DNA of 64,000 nt from Mycobacterium colombiense. GTDB lineage: Bacteria; Actinomycetota; Actinomycetes; Mycobacteriales; Mycobacteriaceae. The stretch spans positions 28,467-92,466 of the forward strand of contig NZ_QMEU01000010.1 of NCBI RefSeq assembly GCF_003284975.1, read 5' to 3'. The notes beneath the pieces were generated by a model. That model was not told where the DNA came from. It made no database searches and saw only the letters and a list, made by a program, of their open reading frames with translations. Positions 55,069 through 63,562 of the stretch are shown here, piece after piece. A program made the position numbers and the translations under genes. Position 1 is the stretch's first letter. The number at the start of each line of letters is the position of its first letter.

Positions 55069-56280
55069 CTAGCGGATAGGCAACCCGGTCAGCGCCCGCG
55101 AGATCACCAGACGCTGGATCTCGCTGGTGCCCTCGAAGATGGTGAAGATCTTCGCGTCACGGTGCATCCGCTCCACCGGGTAGTCGCGGGTGTATCCGTT
55201 GCCGCCCAAGATCTGGATGGCCTCGTCGGTGACGTAGACCGCGGCCTCGCTCGCGACAAGCTTGGCCATCGAACCCTCGGCCGAGTCGAAGTTCTGGTTG
55301 TTGCGCGCCATCCAGCCGGCCCGCCACACCAGCAGCCGGGCCGCGTCGATGCGGCTCTTCATGTCCGCGAGCTTGAACGCCACGGCCTGGAATTCGCCGA
55401 TCTTACGACCGAATTGCTCGCGCTGACTGGCGTATTCGAGCGCATACTCGTAGGCGGCCCGGGCCACACCGACGGCCATCGCTCCGACCGTGGGCCGGGT
55501 GCGCTCGAAGGTTTTCATCGCCGCTTGGCCACCCGTGGAGGCACCGGACTTGACCCGGGCGATCCGGGCCTCGAATTTCTCCCGGCCGCCCAGGATGGCG
55601 TCCTCGGGCAGGCGGACGTTGTCGAGGACCACCTCGGCGGTGTGCGATGCGCGGATTCCGTGCTTCTTGAACTTCTGGCCTTGCGCCAAACCTTTGGTGT
55701 CCGGACCGATTACGAAGCTGGCCTGGCCGCGGGTGCCGAGCTCGGGATAGACCGAGGCCACCACGATGTGCACGTTGGCGATTCCGCCGTTGGTGGCCCA
55801 GGTCTTGGTGCCATTGAGCACCCACTCATTGGCCGCCTCGTCGTAGCGCGCCCGGGTGCGGATGCCGCCGACGTCGGACCCCGCGTCGGGCTCCGACGAG
55901 CAGAAGGCTCCCAGCTTGGGTTGGTCCGCCGTGCCGAACATTTCGGGCAGCCAGCGGCCCAGCTGCTCGGGGGTGCCGTTGCCGGCCAGCGCCGCCGCGG
56001 CCAGCCCGGTGCCCATGATGGACAGCGCAATGCCGGCGTCACCCCAGAACATCTCCTCGAACGCGGTCAGCATCCCCAGCCCGGTCTCTTCGGCGGCCTG
56101 CTGCGCGAAGAAGTCAGGCGAGTAGAGCCCCACCTTCGCGGCCTCCTGAATCACCGGCCACGGCGTTTCCTCCCGTTCGTCCCATTCGGCCGCGGCCGGA
56201 CGGATGATGTCGGCCGCGAACTTGTGCACCCAGTCGCGCACTTCGATCACGTCGTCGGACAGTTGCATGGAGAATGTCAC
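55069..56280 (-). CDS. Acyl-CoA dehydrogenase (FadE type)
   Basis: 403 residues from GTG 56280, overlapping the TetR stop (GTGA). The three-domain acyl-CoA dehydrogenase fold is clear: [15 protein letters not shown] (FAD/substrate loop), [20 protein letters not shown] and the catalytic-glutamate motif [17 protein letters not shown] near the C-terminus. It catalyses the first step of fatty-acid (or a related thioester) beta-oxidation. The coupled TetR gene upstream probably represses it. Confidence 0.88.
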   Translation of the reverse strand: MTFSMQLSDDVIEVRDWVHKFAADIIRPAAAEWDEREETPWPVIQEAAKVGLYSPDFFAQQAAEETGLGMLTAFEEMFWGDAGIALSIMGTGLAAAALAGNGTPEQLGRWLPEMFGTADQPKLGAFCSSEPDAGSDVGGIRTRARYDEAANEWVLNGTKTWATNGGIANVHIVVASVYPELGTRGQASFVIGPDTKGLAQGQKFKKHGIRASHTAEVVLDNVRLPEDAILGGREKFEARIARVKSGASTGGQAAMKTFERTRPTVGAMAVGVARAAYEYALEYASQREQFGRKIGEFQAVAFKLADMKSRIDAARLLVWRAGWMARNNQNFDSAEGSMAKLVASEAAVYVTDEAIQILGGNGYTRDYPVERMHRDAKIFTIFEGTSEIQRLVISRALTGLPIR

Positions 56281-56918
56281 AGCTGCGCTCCTGAATCATT
56301 GGTGTTCAAGGGTTTTCGAGGGTTTGTGTACTGGGCGAGGACGCTGACCGTTTGGTTTACCCACGCCTCGAAGTACCGTTCTTCGTCGGTGTTGCCCGGG
56401 AGACGACCGGTCAGCGCCTGCAGCGTCGCCGCGTAGGACAGGGACCCGATCGCGACAGCCGCGGCCGCCTCCGGGTCGGGAATGCTGGTGCGGCCGGACC
56501 GATTCGACGCGGCCAGCTCGTCGGCGAAGCGTTGGTAGGCGTTGTCGGTGATCACCTGCCACGTCTTCTCATCGAGATCGCCGAGCTCGTCGGGCTCGCG
56601 CAGCATGACCTTGAGCAGGTCCTCGCTCTGCTTGAGGTTGCTCCAGATGAGCTGGCCGGCGATGCGCACCGCCCGCTCGACGCTGCCCGGTTGCCCCGCG
56701 TCGTATTGCTCGCGCGCGGCCACGATGCTGTCGATCCGGTGCGCGACCGCGGCCTCGAGGAGTTCGCGCTTGGAGCCGAAGTGCTTGTAGAGCGCCCCGG
56801 ATCCCGGCGCCAGGCCGGATTCCCGCTGGATGTCGGCCACCGACGTCGCCGCGTAGCCCTTGGCGGCAAAGAGCCGCAGGGCCGCGGACAGCAGCCGGTC
56901 ACGTCCCGAGGCGAGCAT
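56277..56918 (-). CDS. TetR-family transcriptional regulator
   Basis: 213 residues from ATG 56918. HTH near residues 20-60 ([24 protein letters not shown]), then a helical ligand domain with an aromatic-rich stretch. A GTG at 56939 would extend the protein by seven residues, but those codons coincide with a 20-bp palindrome that looks like an operator, so the ATG is preferred. The stop overlaps the acyl-CoA dehydrogenase start, so the two are cotranscribed and the regulator probably responds to an acyl-CoA. Confidence 0.85.
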   Translation of the reverse strand: MLASGRDRLLSAALRLFAAKGYAATSVADIQRESGLAPGSGALYKHFGSKRELLEAAVAHRIDSIVAAREQYDAGQPGSVERAVRIAGQLIWSNLKQSEDLLKVMLREPDELGDLDEKTWQVITDNAYQRFADELAASNRSGRTSIPDPEAAAAVAIGSLSYAATLQALTGRLPGNTDEERYFEAWVNQTVSVLAQYTNPRKPLNTNDSGAQL

Positions 56919-56919
56919 G

Positions 56920-56939
56920 GTGAGAGAGTACTCACTCAC
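56920..56939. promoter_or_regulatory. 20-bp palindromic operator at the TetR gene
   Basis: On the minus strand this reads GTGAGTGAGTACTCTCTCAC, self-complementary except for two positions, with core GAGTACTC. It lies directly before the preferred TetR start. Such size and symmetry suit a dimeric TetR regulator that controls its own operon. Confidence 0.6.
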
Positions 56940-57145
56940 CCTGGTCAGGGCAAAATCGGCCCGGTTTTGGCACGTGACGGGGGAGCGTGCGATGCGGTTA
57001 GCGTTAAATTCTTGCGAAACGCCACTGTGCTTGATCGCGCCGAACCGGTACTGCTGTGAGGGTTGTACTCAAGGTTTGTCGAGAAGGATTGGCGACCCCA
57101 CCGAAGGAGCCTGACATTCGCGTCCTACCGCGTGTACAGCTGCCG

Positions 57146-58474
57146 ATGCGGGTGCTGTCGCTACGCACCATCGTCATCGTCGCCGCCATATCGGTGATGA
57201 CGCTCGTGGTCCTGCTGGGCACCTGGGTGTGGGTGGGCGTGACCAACGATCAGTACAGCCAGCTCGATCGTCGGCTCGATTCGGTCAGCAGTCTGGGTGA
57301 CATCAGCAGCCTGCTCAACAATGCCGAGCACGCGAGCCCGGACCGGCCGGCGCCCGACGGCAACCTGGTGCGCACCGCGCGTATCGGCGGCGTGACCGTG
57401 TCGGTGCCCAGCAGCATCGTGTTGCCCCAGCTTCCCGACGGCTATGCCAACACCACGATCAACGGGGTGCAGTACCGGGTCCGCACCTTCACCGCGGGCC
57501 CCGCCTCGATAGCGCTGGCCGCGCCGCTGGCCGAAGCCCAGCATCGGATCAACGAACTGCACCTGCGGGTGTTGCTGATCTGCGCCAGCGTCATCGGCGG
57601 CACCGTCGTGGTGGGCTGGGTGATCTCGTTGATCATGGTCAACCCATTCCTGCTGCTGGCCCAGCAGGCCCGCGCGATCAACGCCCAGTCCAGCCCGGAC
57701 GAGGTACAGGTTCGCGGCGTGCGCGAGGCAGTGGAGATCGCCGAGGCGGTCGAGGGAATGCTGGCCCGCATCGGCAAGGAGCAGCAGCGCACCAAGGCCG
57801 CGCTGGAATCGGCCCGCGATTTCGCCGCGGTCGCCTCCCACGAGTTGCGCACGCCGTTGACCGCCATGCGCACCAATCTGGAGGTGCTCTCGACGCTGGA
57901 CCTGCCGCCCGAGCAGCGTCACGAGGTGATCGGTGACGTAATCCGCACCCAGAGCCGCATCGAGGCCACGCTGACCGCGCTGGAGCGGCTGGCCCAGGGC
58001 GAGCTGACGACCGTCGACGACTTCGTCCCGTTCGACATCACCGAGCTGCTCGATCGCGCCGCCCACGACGCCCTGCGCGTCTATCCCGATGTGGAGGTCT
58101 CGCTCGTGCCGTCGCCGACGGTGCTGATGATCGGGCTGCCCACCGGACTGCGGCTGGTGATCGACAACGCCATCGCCAACGCCGTCAAACACGGCAACGC
58201 CGGCAAGATCCTGCTGACCGTCGGCAGTTCCGGGGAGGGCGTGGAGATCGCGATCGACGACGACGGCACCGGGGTCCCGGAATCCGAACGCGCCACGGTC
58301 TTCGAGCGGTTCGCCCGGGGCTCGACGGCCTCGCGGTCGGGCTCGGGGCTGGGCTTGGCGCTGGTCGCCCAGCAGGCCGAACTGCACGGTGGCACAGCGG
58401 CATTGCAGACCAGTCCGCTCGGTGGCACCCGGTTGCTGCTGCGGTTGGCCGGCGACGGGCGCGGACCGGCCTAG
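57146..58474 (+). CDS. PrrB-like sensor histidine kinase (orphan)
   Basis: 442 residues from ATG 57146; a GTG at 57056 is an alternative giving 472. Two transmembrane helices (about residues 5-32 and 157-180) flank a periplasmic domain, followed by HAMP and HisKA with the phosphorylatable His in FAAVASHELRTPLTAM (His232) and a HATPase domain (NAIANAVKHG, GSGLGLALVAQQAELHGG). It closely resembles M. tuberculosis PrrB, which acts with PrrA. No response regulator gene lies nearby in this window. Confidence 0.85.
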   Translation: MRVLSLRTIVIVAAISVMTLVVLLGTWVWVGVTNDQYSQLDRRLDSVSSLGDISSLLNNAEHASPDRPAPDGNLVRTARIGGVTVSVPSSIVLPQLPDGYANTTINGVQYRVRTFTAGPASIALAAPLAEAQHRINELHLRVLLICASVIGGTVVVGWVISLIMVNPFLLLAQQARAINAQSSPDEVQVRGVREAVEIAEAVEGMLARIGKEQQRTKAALESARDFAAVASHELRTPLTAMRTNLEVLSTLDLPPEQRHEVIGDVIRTQSRIEATLTALERLAQGELTTVDDFVPFDITELLDRAAHDALRVYPDVEVSLVPSPTVLMIGLPTGLRLVIDNAIANAVKHGNAGKILLTVGSSGEGVEIAIDDDGTGVPESERATVFERFARGSTASRSGSGLGLALVAQQAELHGGTAALQTSPLGGTRLLLRLAGDGRGPA

Positions 58475-58538
58475 CGGCGGATCGCCCGGGCCGGCCCACC
58501 CCCGCGCGCACCGCGCCGTCGATATCGCACAATGAGGC

Positions 58539-58937
58539 ATGCTCGGCCACCTGGGCATCAACGTGCCCGATCTGTCAGCCGCGAAACGGTACTACGACGC
58601 GCTGATGCCCCTTGTCGGTTTTGAACCGTTCTTTCATGCCGACGACGAATTTTCCTATCGACCCGCCCAGAACAAGCCGGGCACTTTCCTGTTCTTCTAT
58701 CCGGCGCTCGAGGCGCACGAGTACTCGGCGCAGCAAGCGGGGCTGCAACATCTGGCATTCACTGTGCGGCACCGGTCGTCCGTGCGAGCCGTGCACGATC
58801 ACGTCGTTCGAATCGGCGGTTCGGTCATTCATCCGCCGAGCCATTTCCCGCAATATCCCGGCCATTATTACGCCACGTTCTGGTATGACCCATTCGGCAT
58901 CAAACTCGAAGCGGTGTGCCATCACGACCGTGATTAA
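58539..58937 (+). CDS. VOC-superfamily/glyoxalase-like protein
   Basis: 132 residues. A single VOC module pair: LGHLGINVPDLSAAKRYYDALM with the first metal-ligand His, AGLQHLAFTV, and the C-terminal FWYDPFGIKLEAVCH. Several potential His and Glu metal ligands are in place. Substrate unknown. It is the last gene before the ESX-2 locus. Confidence 0.78.
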   Translation: MLGHLGINVPDLSAAKRYYDALMPLVGFEPFFHADDEFSYRPAQNKPGTFLFFYPALEAHEYSAQQAGLQHLAFTVRHRSSVRAVHDHVVRIGGSVIHPPSHFPQYPGHYYATFWYDPFGIKLEAVCHHDRD

Positions 58938-59185
58938 ACTAAGCGCGTCACAATGCACCGAAGGTGGTGGAGGTGCATTTGTGGCTGCCGAGCCTTGAGT
59001 GGCGACTGAGGTTTATTGACGACTCCGTCTGGGAATCCAGTGATTTCACGCTTGGGACTGGCGTTACTTAAGCGAATTCCGGGCCTTGAGTCCGGCCATA
59101 GTCGCAGTGAATACAAGATCAACGAAACCGCACTACACTAAGGCCCCAAGCACGTGGATTTGGGTTGAGCGTTCGGAGGGAAATC
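58938..59185. promoter_or_regulatory. Leader region upstream of the ESX-2 locus
   Basis: This 248-base, relatively AT-rich stretch carries no gene I can support, although short open frames exist. It is the natural place for the ESX-2 operon promoter; TACACT near 59134-59139 is a candidate -10. GGAGGG lies 8 bases before the PE start. No eccC or eccB remnant could be recognised here. Confidence 0.4.
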
Positions 59186-59491
59186 ATGGTTGTATCAGTC
59201 GGGCCAGAAACGGTTCTGGCGTCCTCGAGCACCGAGACGGCGATCAGCGCGGAGACCGAGGCGGCCGCTTCGGCGGCGGCGCCCGTCCTGCTGGGGGTGC
59301 TGCCCATGGGCGGGGACCCCGATTCGGCCATGTTCGCCGCGGCGCTCAACGCCTGCGGCGGTAGCTATCTGGGCGTAGTGTCCGAGCACGCCGCCCAGCG
59401 CGGCCTGTTCGCCGGTGCGCAGAGTATCGCCTCGAGCACGTATGTCGTCACGGAGCTCATGCGCAGCTTGACGATGGCAATCGGGGCCTAG
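59186..59491 (+). CDS. PE family protein (PE36-like, ESX-2)
   Basis: 101 residues from ATG 59186, preceded by GGAGGG. It has the PE two-helix pattern with an early segment VSVGPETVLASSSTETAISA and a later GDPDSAMFAAALNACGG. Position ahead of a PPE69-like gene and esxD/esxC matches PE36 in the ESX-2 locus of M. tuberculosis. It forms a pair with the PPE protein and is a candidate ESX-2 substrate. Confidence 0.8.
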   Translation: MVVSVGPETVLASSSTETAISAETEAAASAAAPVLLGVLPMGGDPDSAMFAAALNACGGSYLGVVSEHAAQRGLFAGAQSIASSTYVVTELMRSLTMAIGA

Positions 59492-59523
59492 GGCCCAGCG
59501 ACGTAATAGAGGGGGAAGTACGC

Positions 59524-60705
59524 ATGGCCGATCCGGGGTGGGCTGCGCGTACGCCTGAGGAAAACGACCTGCTGCTCAAGGCGGGGGCCGGCGTCATCAC
59601 TCACCTGGCCAACCAGGCCGCCTGGACCGCCTTGGCGGCAACTCATCACGGCTCCAGCATCGCGTCGACGATCAACACCGTCGCGACATCGGCGAGCTGG
59701 ACGGGCTCGGGTTCGTTGGCCTCGGCGGCAAACGCGACCGCACTGAACGCGTCACTGCACGGGCTGGCCGGCTGGGTCGACGTCAAACCGGCGGTGGTCT
59801 CGACCGCGGTCTCGGCGTATCAAATGGCTTATGGATCAATGCGTCCCGCGCCCGAGTGCATCGAGAACCGCACCGAGACCGCGACCGACTACGGCATCAA
59901 CCCGCTGGTGCTTGGCGCACTGACCCCGCGCATCACGTCGCTGGAGCTCGAATATTTCGGGTCGATGTGGCCGAACAACTCCGCCGTCGGAGCCAGCTAC
60001 GGAACGATCCTGACGGCCCTGTCGCAAAGCCTGACCATTCCGCCGCCGGTCGCCACCATGGGCGCATCACCGGCCGCGCCCGCGCAGGCCGCCGCGGCGA
60101 TCGGCGAGTCCGCGGCGGAGCAAGGGGCCGGCGACGGCATGCGCGCCGCCATGCAGAGCGCGCAGACCGGCACGCAGGGAGCCGGCCGGGCGGCCTCGGG
60201 TGGCCAGGACTTCATGAGCCAGGCCACCTCGTTGATGCAGCCGGCGCAGCAGCTGATGGGAGCGGTCCCGCAGGTGATGCAGGCCCCCATGCAGATGATG
60301 CAGGCGCCGATGCAGATGATGCAGCCGCTGATGGGCATGTTCTCCAATCCGGGTGCCTTAGGCATGGGCGGGGCGACCCCGGCCGTCTCGACGGTGTCAG
60401 CCACCACCGGGCTTTCCGCGGCCGAGGCCGGCGTCGGCGGGGGCGCATCCGTGGGCGGTGCGGGCGTGCCCGCAACGAGTTTCACCCGTCCGGTCAGCGC
60501 CTTCGAGCCCGCCACCGGTGGCCGGCCGGTGGGCCTGAGACCGGCCGGGGCATTAGGCGCCGAGGCCCTGCGACCGCAGACCACGACGATGGGTGGTGCT
60601 CCGATGGGCGGTATGCCCGTGGGGCACGGGGCGGGAGGCGACCGCGGCTCCCGTGACAAGGCCGACCAGCCCGCGACCGTGCGGGTCGTCGACGCTCGAG
60701 TGTGA
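59524..60705 (+). CDS. PPE family protein (PPE69-like, ESX-2)
   Basis: 393 residues, preceded by GGGGAAG. It lacks the usual Pro-Pro-Glu at the N-terminus (it has RTPEENDLLL) but otherwise follows the PPE69 pattern remembered from the ESX-2 locus (LHGLAGWVDVKPAVVSTAV). A Met/Gln-rich repeat (about residues 250-275, QAPMQMM units) and a Gly-rich tail (VGLRPAGALGAEALRP) are present. Probable ESX-2 secreted or surface protein with the upstream PE partner. Confidence 0.83.
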   Translation: MADPGWAARTPEENDLLLKAGAGVITHLANQAAWTALAATHHGSSIASTINTVATSASWTGSGSLASAANATALNASLHGLAGWVDVKPAVVSTAVSAYQMAYGSMRPAPECIENRTETATDYGINPLVLGALTPRITSLELEYFGSMWPNNSAVGASYGTILTALSQSLTIPPPVATMGASPAAPAQAAAAIGESAAEQGAGDGMRAAMQSAQTGTQGAGRAASGGQDFMSQATSLMQPAQQLMGAVPQVMQAPMQMMQAPMQMMQPLMGMFSNPGALGMGGATPAVSTVSATTGLSAAEAGVGGGASVGGAGVPATSFTRPVSAFEPATGGRPVGLRPAGALGAEALRPQTTTMGGAPMGGMPVGHGAGGDRGSRDKADQPATVRVVDARV

Positions 60706-60807
60706 AGCCAACCCCCTGGTGAAAGGTGAATCGACAGGTCCAAATAGCCGCCATACACTTCGCTTCATGCCCTCACGGGGGGCGGCCCACCGGAGAAGGA
60801 GAATTCC

Positions 60808-61122
60808 GTGACAATCAAAGTAACACCGCAAATGCTTCGCGATGCTTCCAACGCTATCCAAGCGAACATGGAGCACGCGATCGGGATTGGCCAGGGATAC
60901 GTCGCGAATCAAGAAAACGTGATGAACCCGTCCACCTGGTCTGGCTCTGCTGTGACGGCGTCGCACGCGACGGCCATCGAGGTTCAAAACGACTTGAATA
61001 AAGTCTTGACCGGCGGCACGCGTCTGGCCGAGGGCCTGACGAAGGCGGCGGCGCTGATGGAAGGCCACGAGGCGGATTCCTCGCACGCCTTTAGCGCGCT
61101 ATTCGGCGGCCACGGCTCCTGA
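60808..61122 (+). CDS. esxD: EsxD, WXG100 protein of ESX-2
   Basis: 104 residues from GTG 60808, preceded by GAAGGAGA. The WXG motif is present in NPSTWSGSAVTASHA (about residues 45-59). The sequence matches remembered EsxD closely (ANMEHAIGIGQGYVANQENV and LNKVLTGGTRLAEGLTKAA). Pairs with EsxC as a helical-hairpin heterodimer secreted by ESX-2; its C-terminus lacks an obvious YxxxD signal. Confidence 0.88.
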   Translation: MTIKVTPQMLRDASNAIQANMEHAIGIGQGYVANQENVMNPSTWSGSAVTASHATAIEVQNDLNKVLTGGTRLAEGLTKAAALMEGHEADSSHAFSALFGGHGS

Positions 61123-61173
61123 TCACCCAGTCATTCGTCATTTCATTAATGGTCTTTTGAAAGGAAAATCACC

Positions 61174-61461
61174 ATGTCCGACCCGATCACTTATAACCCG
61201 GGAGCCGTAGCCGACTTCGCCACCGACGTCGCCTCCCGCGCCGGCCAGTTGCAGTCGATTTTCGACGACACCTCCAACCGCACGCACGCCCTGCAGGAAT
61301 TCTTCGCCGGCCACGGCGCATCGGGCTTCTTCGAGGCCCAGGCCCAGATGCTGTCTGGGCTGCAGGGGCTCATCGACACCATCCGCCAGCACGGGGTGAC
61401 GACCTCCCACGTGCTGGACAACGCGCTCAGCACCGACCAGCACATCGCCGGTCTGTTCTGA
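61174..61461 (+). CDS. esxC: EsxC, WXG100 protein of ESX-2
   Basis: 95 residues, preceded by GAAAGGAA. EsxC-type sequence (SDPITYNPGAVADFATDV at the start, LQEFFAGHGASGFFEAQAQM around residues 45-64); the WXG turn is modified to GASGFF, as in other EsxC proteins. It forms a heterodimer with EsxD. A strong terminator-like hairpin follows. Confidence 0.88.
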   Translation: MSDPITYNPGAVADFATDVASRAGQLQSIFDDTSNRTHALQEFFAGHGASGFFEAQAQMLSGLQGLIDTIRQHGVTTSHVLDNALSTDQHIAGLF

Positions 61462-61490
61462 GTCCGCACAACCAGACCGAGACAAACAAG

Positions 61491-61529
61491 GGTGGGGCAG
61501 ATGCGCCGGGCGTATGTGCCCCACCTTTT
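61491..61529 (+). terminator. Strong hairpin with T-tract between esxC and espG2
   Basis: GGTGGGGCAGATGCG pairs with CGTATGTGCCCCACC over a 15-bp stem (one mismatch, one wobble) with loop CCGGG, followed by TTTT. It starts 30 bases after the esxC stop and ends about 50 bases before the espG2 start. It should terminate or attenuate transcription between the secreted substrates and the machinery genes. Confidence 0.8.
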
Positions 61530-61577
61530 GGTCTCTTATCCACCGGTCGGGCGTCCCACTGAGTGAGGTAAGGCGAC

Positions 61578-62408
61578 ATGCTGACCACCACGGTCGACGG
61601 CTTATGGGTCTTGCAGGCGATCACAGGGGTGGAGCAAACCTGCCCTGAGCTGGGCCTGCGGCCCATGCTGCCGCGCCTGGATACCCCCGAGCGCGCCCGT
61701 AGCCACCCCGCGGCCGCGGCGCTGATGGCCGCCGGTGCGCTCGATGAGGCCGGCGACGTCGACCCGATGATCCGCGAGTGGCTGACGGTCCTGCTGCGGC
61801 GCGACCTGGGGCTGCTGGTGATGATCGGGGTCCCGGGCCGCGAGCCGACGCGGGCATCGATCTGCCGTTTCGCGACATGGTGGGTGGTCCTGGAACGCCA
61901 CGCCGACATGGTGCGGTTGTATCCCGCCGGCACGGCCAACAACGAGGCATCGGCCAGGGACCTGGTGGTGGGTCAGATCGAGCGGCTCTGCGGCGTGGCC
62001 GAGGCGGCGCCGCTGCGCCCGGTCACCCTGGATACCGAGCAATTACTGAGCTCGGTTCGCGACACCGCCAGCCTGCGGTCGTTCCTGCTGGAACAACGCC
62101 TCGACGCCGACCAGCTGCAGATGGTGCTGACGGCCGCCGATCCCGCGCGATCCGCGCACGCCAACATCGTGGGCCTGCAGGCCGGCGTGGGACCGGACGA
62201 ATTGGCGCGGATCGCCGTCGGGGATGCGACGGTGTCCATCGTCGACACCCCCGCCGGCCGGATCTGCATCGAGAGCGTGACCTCGGGGCAGCGTCAGTAC
62301 CAGATTCTTTCGCCGGGGTCGCGCACCGACATCGGCGGCGCGATTCAACGGCTCATCCGCCGATTGCCCGCGGGCGACGAGTGGCACTCCTATCGGCGAG
62401 TGGTGTGA
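61578..62408 (+). CDS. espG2: EspG2, ESX-2 PE/PPE-specific chaperone
   Basis: 276 residues of the EspG fold (MLTTTVDGLWVLQAITGVEQ at the N-terminus; IREWLTVLLRRDLGLLVMIG in the middle). Position after esxC and before a MinD-like ATPase and EccD2 matches Rv3889c of the ESX-2 locus. EspG proteins bind the tip of the PPE subunit of PE-PPE dimers and keep them soluble for secretion. The start ATG has GAGGTAAGG upstream. Confidence 0.85.
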   Translation: MLTTTVDGLWVLQAITGVEQTCPELGLRPMLPRLDTPERARSHPAAAALMAAGALDEAGDVDPMIREWLTVLLRRDLGLLVMIGVPGREPTRASICRFATWWVVLERHADMVRLYPAGTANNEASARDLVVGQIERLCGVAEAAPLRPVTLDTEQLLSSVRDTASLRSFLLEQRLDADQLQMVLTAADPARSAHANIVGLQAGVGPDELARIAVGDATVSIVDTPAGRICIESVTSGQRQYQILSPGSRTDIGGAIQRLIRRLPAGDEWHSYRRVV

Positions 62409-62536
62409 CGGTGCGCCGCAAGCGAACTGGCGAAAGTAACTTAGATAACCAAAGTCTTGGAATAGCAACGTCTGTCGTGCTTGAAAGGTTTCTGAACGAG
62501 TAAACGCGGTATCGCCAACCGTGTTAGCATCTCGTC

Positions 62537-63562
62537 GTGACGAGCCCTTGGAATGACCCGAATATGTCGGACGAAGGAGCGCTCAGACGGGGGGATCCGT
62601 CAGGGGCCAGCAACTTCCCGGATTCGGTTTCGGACACCATGCGTATTACCGATCTGGCCGCGCCGCGGAAAATTCCACCAGGGTCGGGCTGGCGGAAATT
62701 CATTTACACCATCTCTTTTCATAAAATAAATCCCGGCGAGTCCCCCCGGGAACGGCACTACCGCGACCTGCAGAATCGCATCCGACGGCATATTCGACGG
62801 CAATACGTCATCACGGTCGTCTCCGGCAAGGGCGGCGTGGGCGTCACCACGCTCGTCGCCTGCCTCGGGGGTGTGTTCCGGGAATGCCGTCCGCAGAACG
62901 TGATTGCGATCGACGCCGTCCCGGGCTTCGGGACGCTGGCCGACCGCATCGACGAATCCCCGCCCGGCGACTACACCGCAATCATCAACGACACCGATGT
63001 CCAGGGTTACGCGGATATTCGAGAACATCTGGGACAGAACGTGATTGGGCTTGATGTCCTGGCCGGTAACCGGACCTCCGACCAGCCCAGGCCGCTGGTG
63101 CCCGCGATGTTCTCCGGGGTGCTGTCGCGCCTGCGGCGCACCCACACGGTGATGATCGTCGACACCTCCCCCGACCTCGAACACGAGGTGATGAAGCCGG
63201 TATTGGAGAACACCGACACGCTCGTCTTCGTCTCCGGTATCACCGCGGACCGGTCACGCCCGGTGCTGCGGGCGGTGGACTATCTGCGGTCGCAGGGCTA
63301 CCACGAGTTGGTTTCGCGCAGCACCGTAATTGTGAACCACACCGACCAGATCACCGACAAGGACGCGTTGGCGTACTTGACCGAGCGTTTCACCAAGGTC
63401 GGTGCGACGGTCGAAGTGGTGCCGTTTGATCCCCACCTCGCCAAAGGTGGCATCATCGATACCGTTCACGAGCTCAAGAAGAAAACGCGATTGCGTCTCT
63501 TCGAAATCACCGCCGGGCTGGCGGATAAATACATTCCTGACGCCGAGCGGTCGGTGCCGTGA
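62537..63562 (+). CDS. MinD/ParA-like ATPase of the ESX-2 locus (Rv3888c-like)
   Basis: 341 residues from GTG 62537. A disordered N-terminus of about 60 residues precedes a deviant Walker A P-loop [19 protein letters not shown] (about residues 95-113), the ATPase D of the switch region ([17 protein letters not shown]) and a MinD-like C-terminal helix. This is the position and type of Rv3888c in ESX-2, and similar EspI-like ATPases occur in other ESX loci. It probably regulates secretion. The stop overlaps the eccD2 start (GTGA). Confidence 0.82.
   Translation: MTSPWNDPNMSDEGALRRGDPSGASNFPDSVSDTMRITDLAAPRKIPPGSGWRKFIYTISFHKINPGESPRERHYRDLQNRIRRHIRRQYVITVVSGKGGVGVTTLVACLGGVFRECRPQNVIAIDAVPGFGTLADRIDESPPGDYTAIINDTDVQGYADIREHLGQNVIGLDVLAGNRTSDQPRPLVPAMFSGVLSRLRRTHTVMIVDTSPDLEHEVMKPVLENTDTLVFVSGITADRSRPVLRAVDYLRSQGYHELVSRSTVIVNHTDQITDKDALAYLTERFTKVGATVEVVPFDPHLAKGGIIDTVHELKKKTRLRLFEITAGLADKYIPDAERSVP

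Noticed and set aside
55027..56436. 469-residue plus-strand frame
   Set aside because: Antisense to the acyl-CoA dehydrogenase and TetR genes, with no recognisable domains.
59040..59141. 33-residue frame in the ESX-2 leader region (starts GTG 59040)
   Set aside because: No ribosome binding site, low-GC codons unlike the neighbours and no match to eccC or eccB; more probably promoter DNA.
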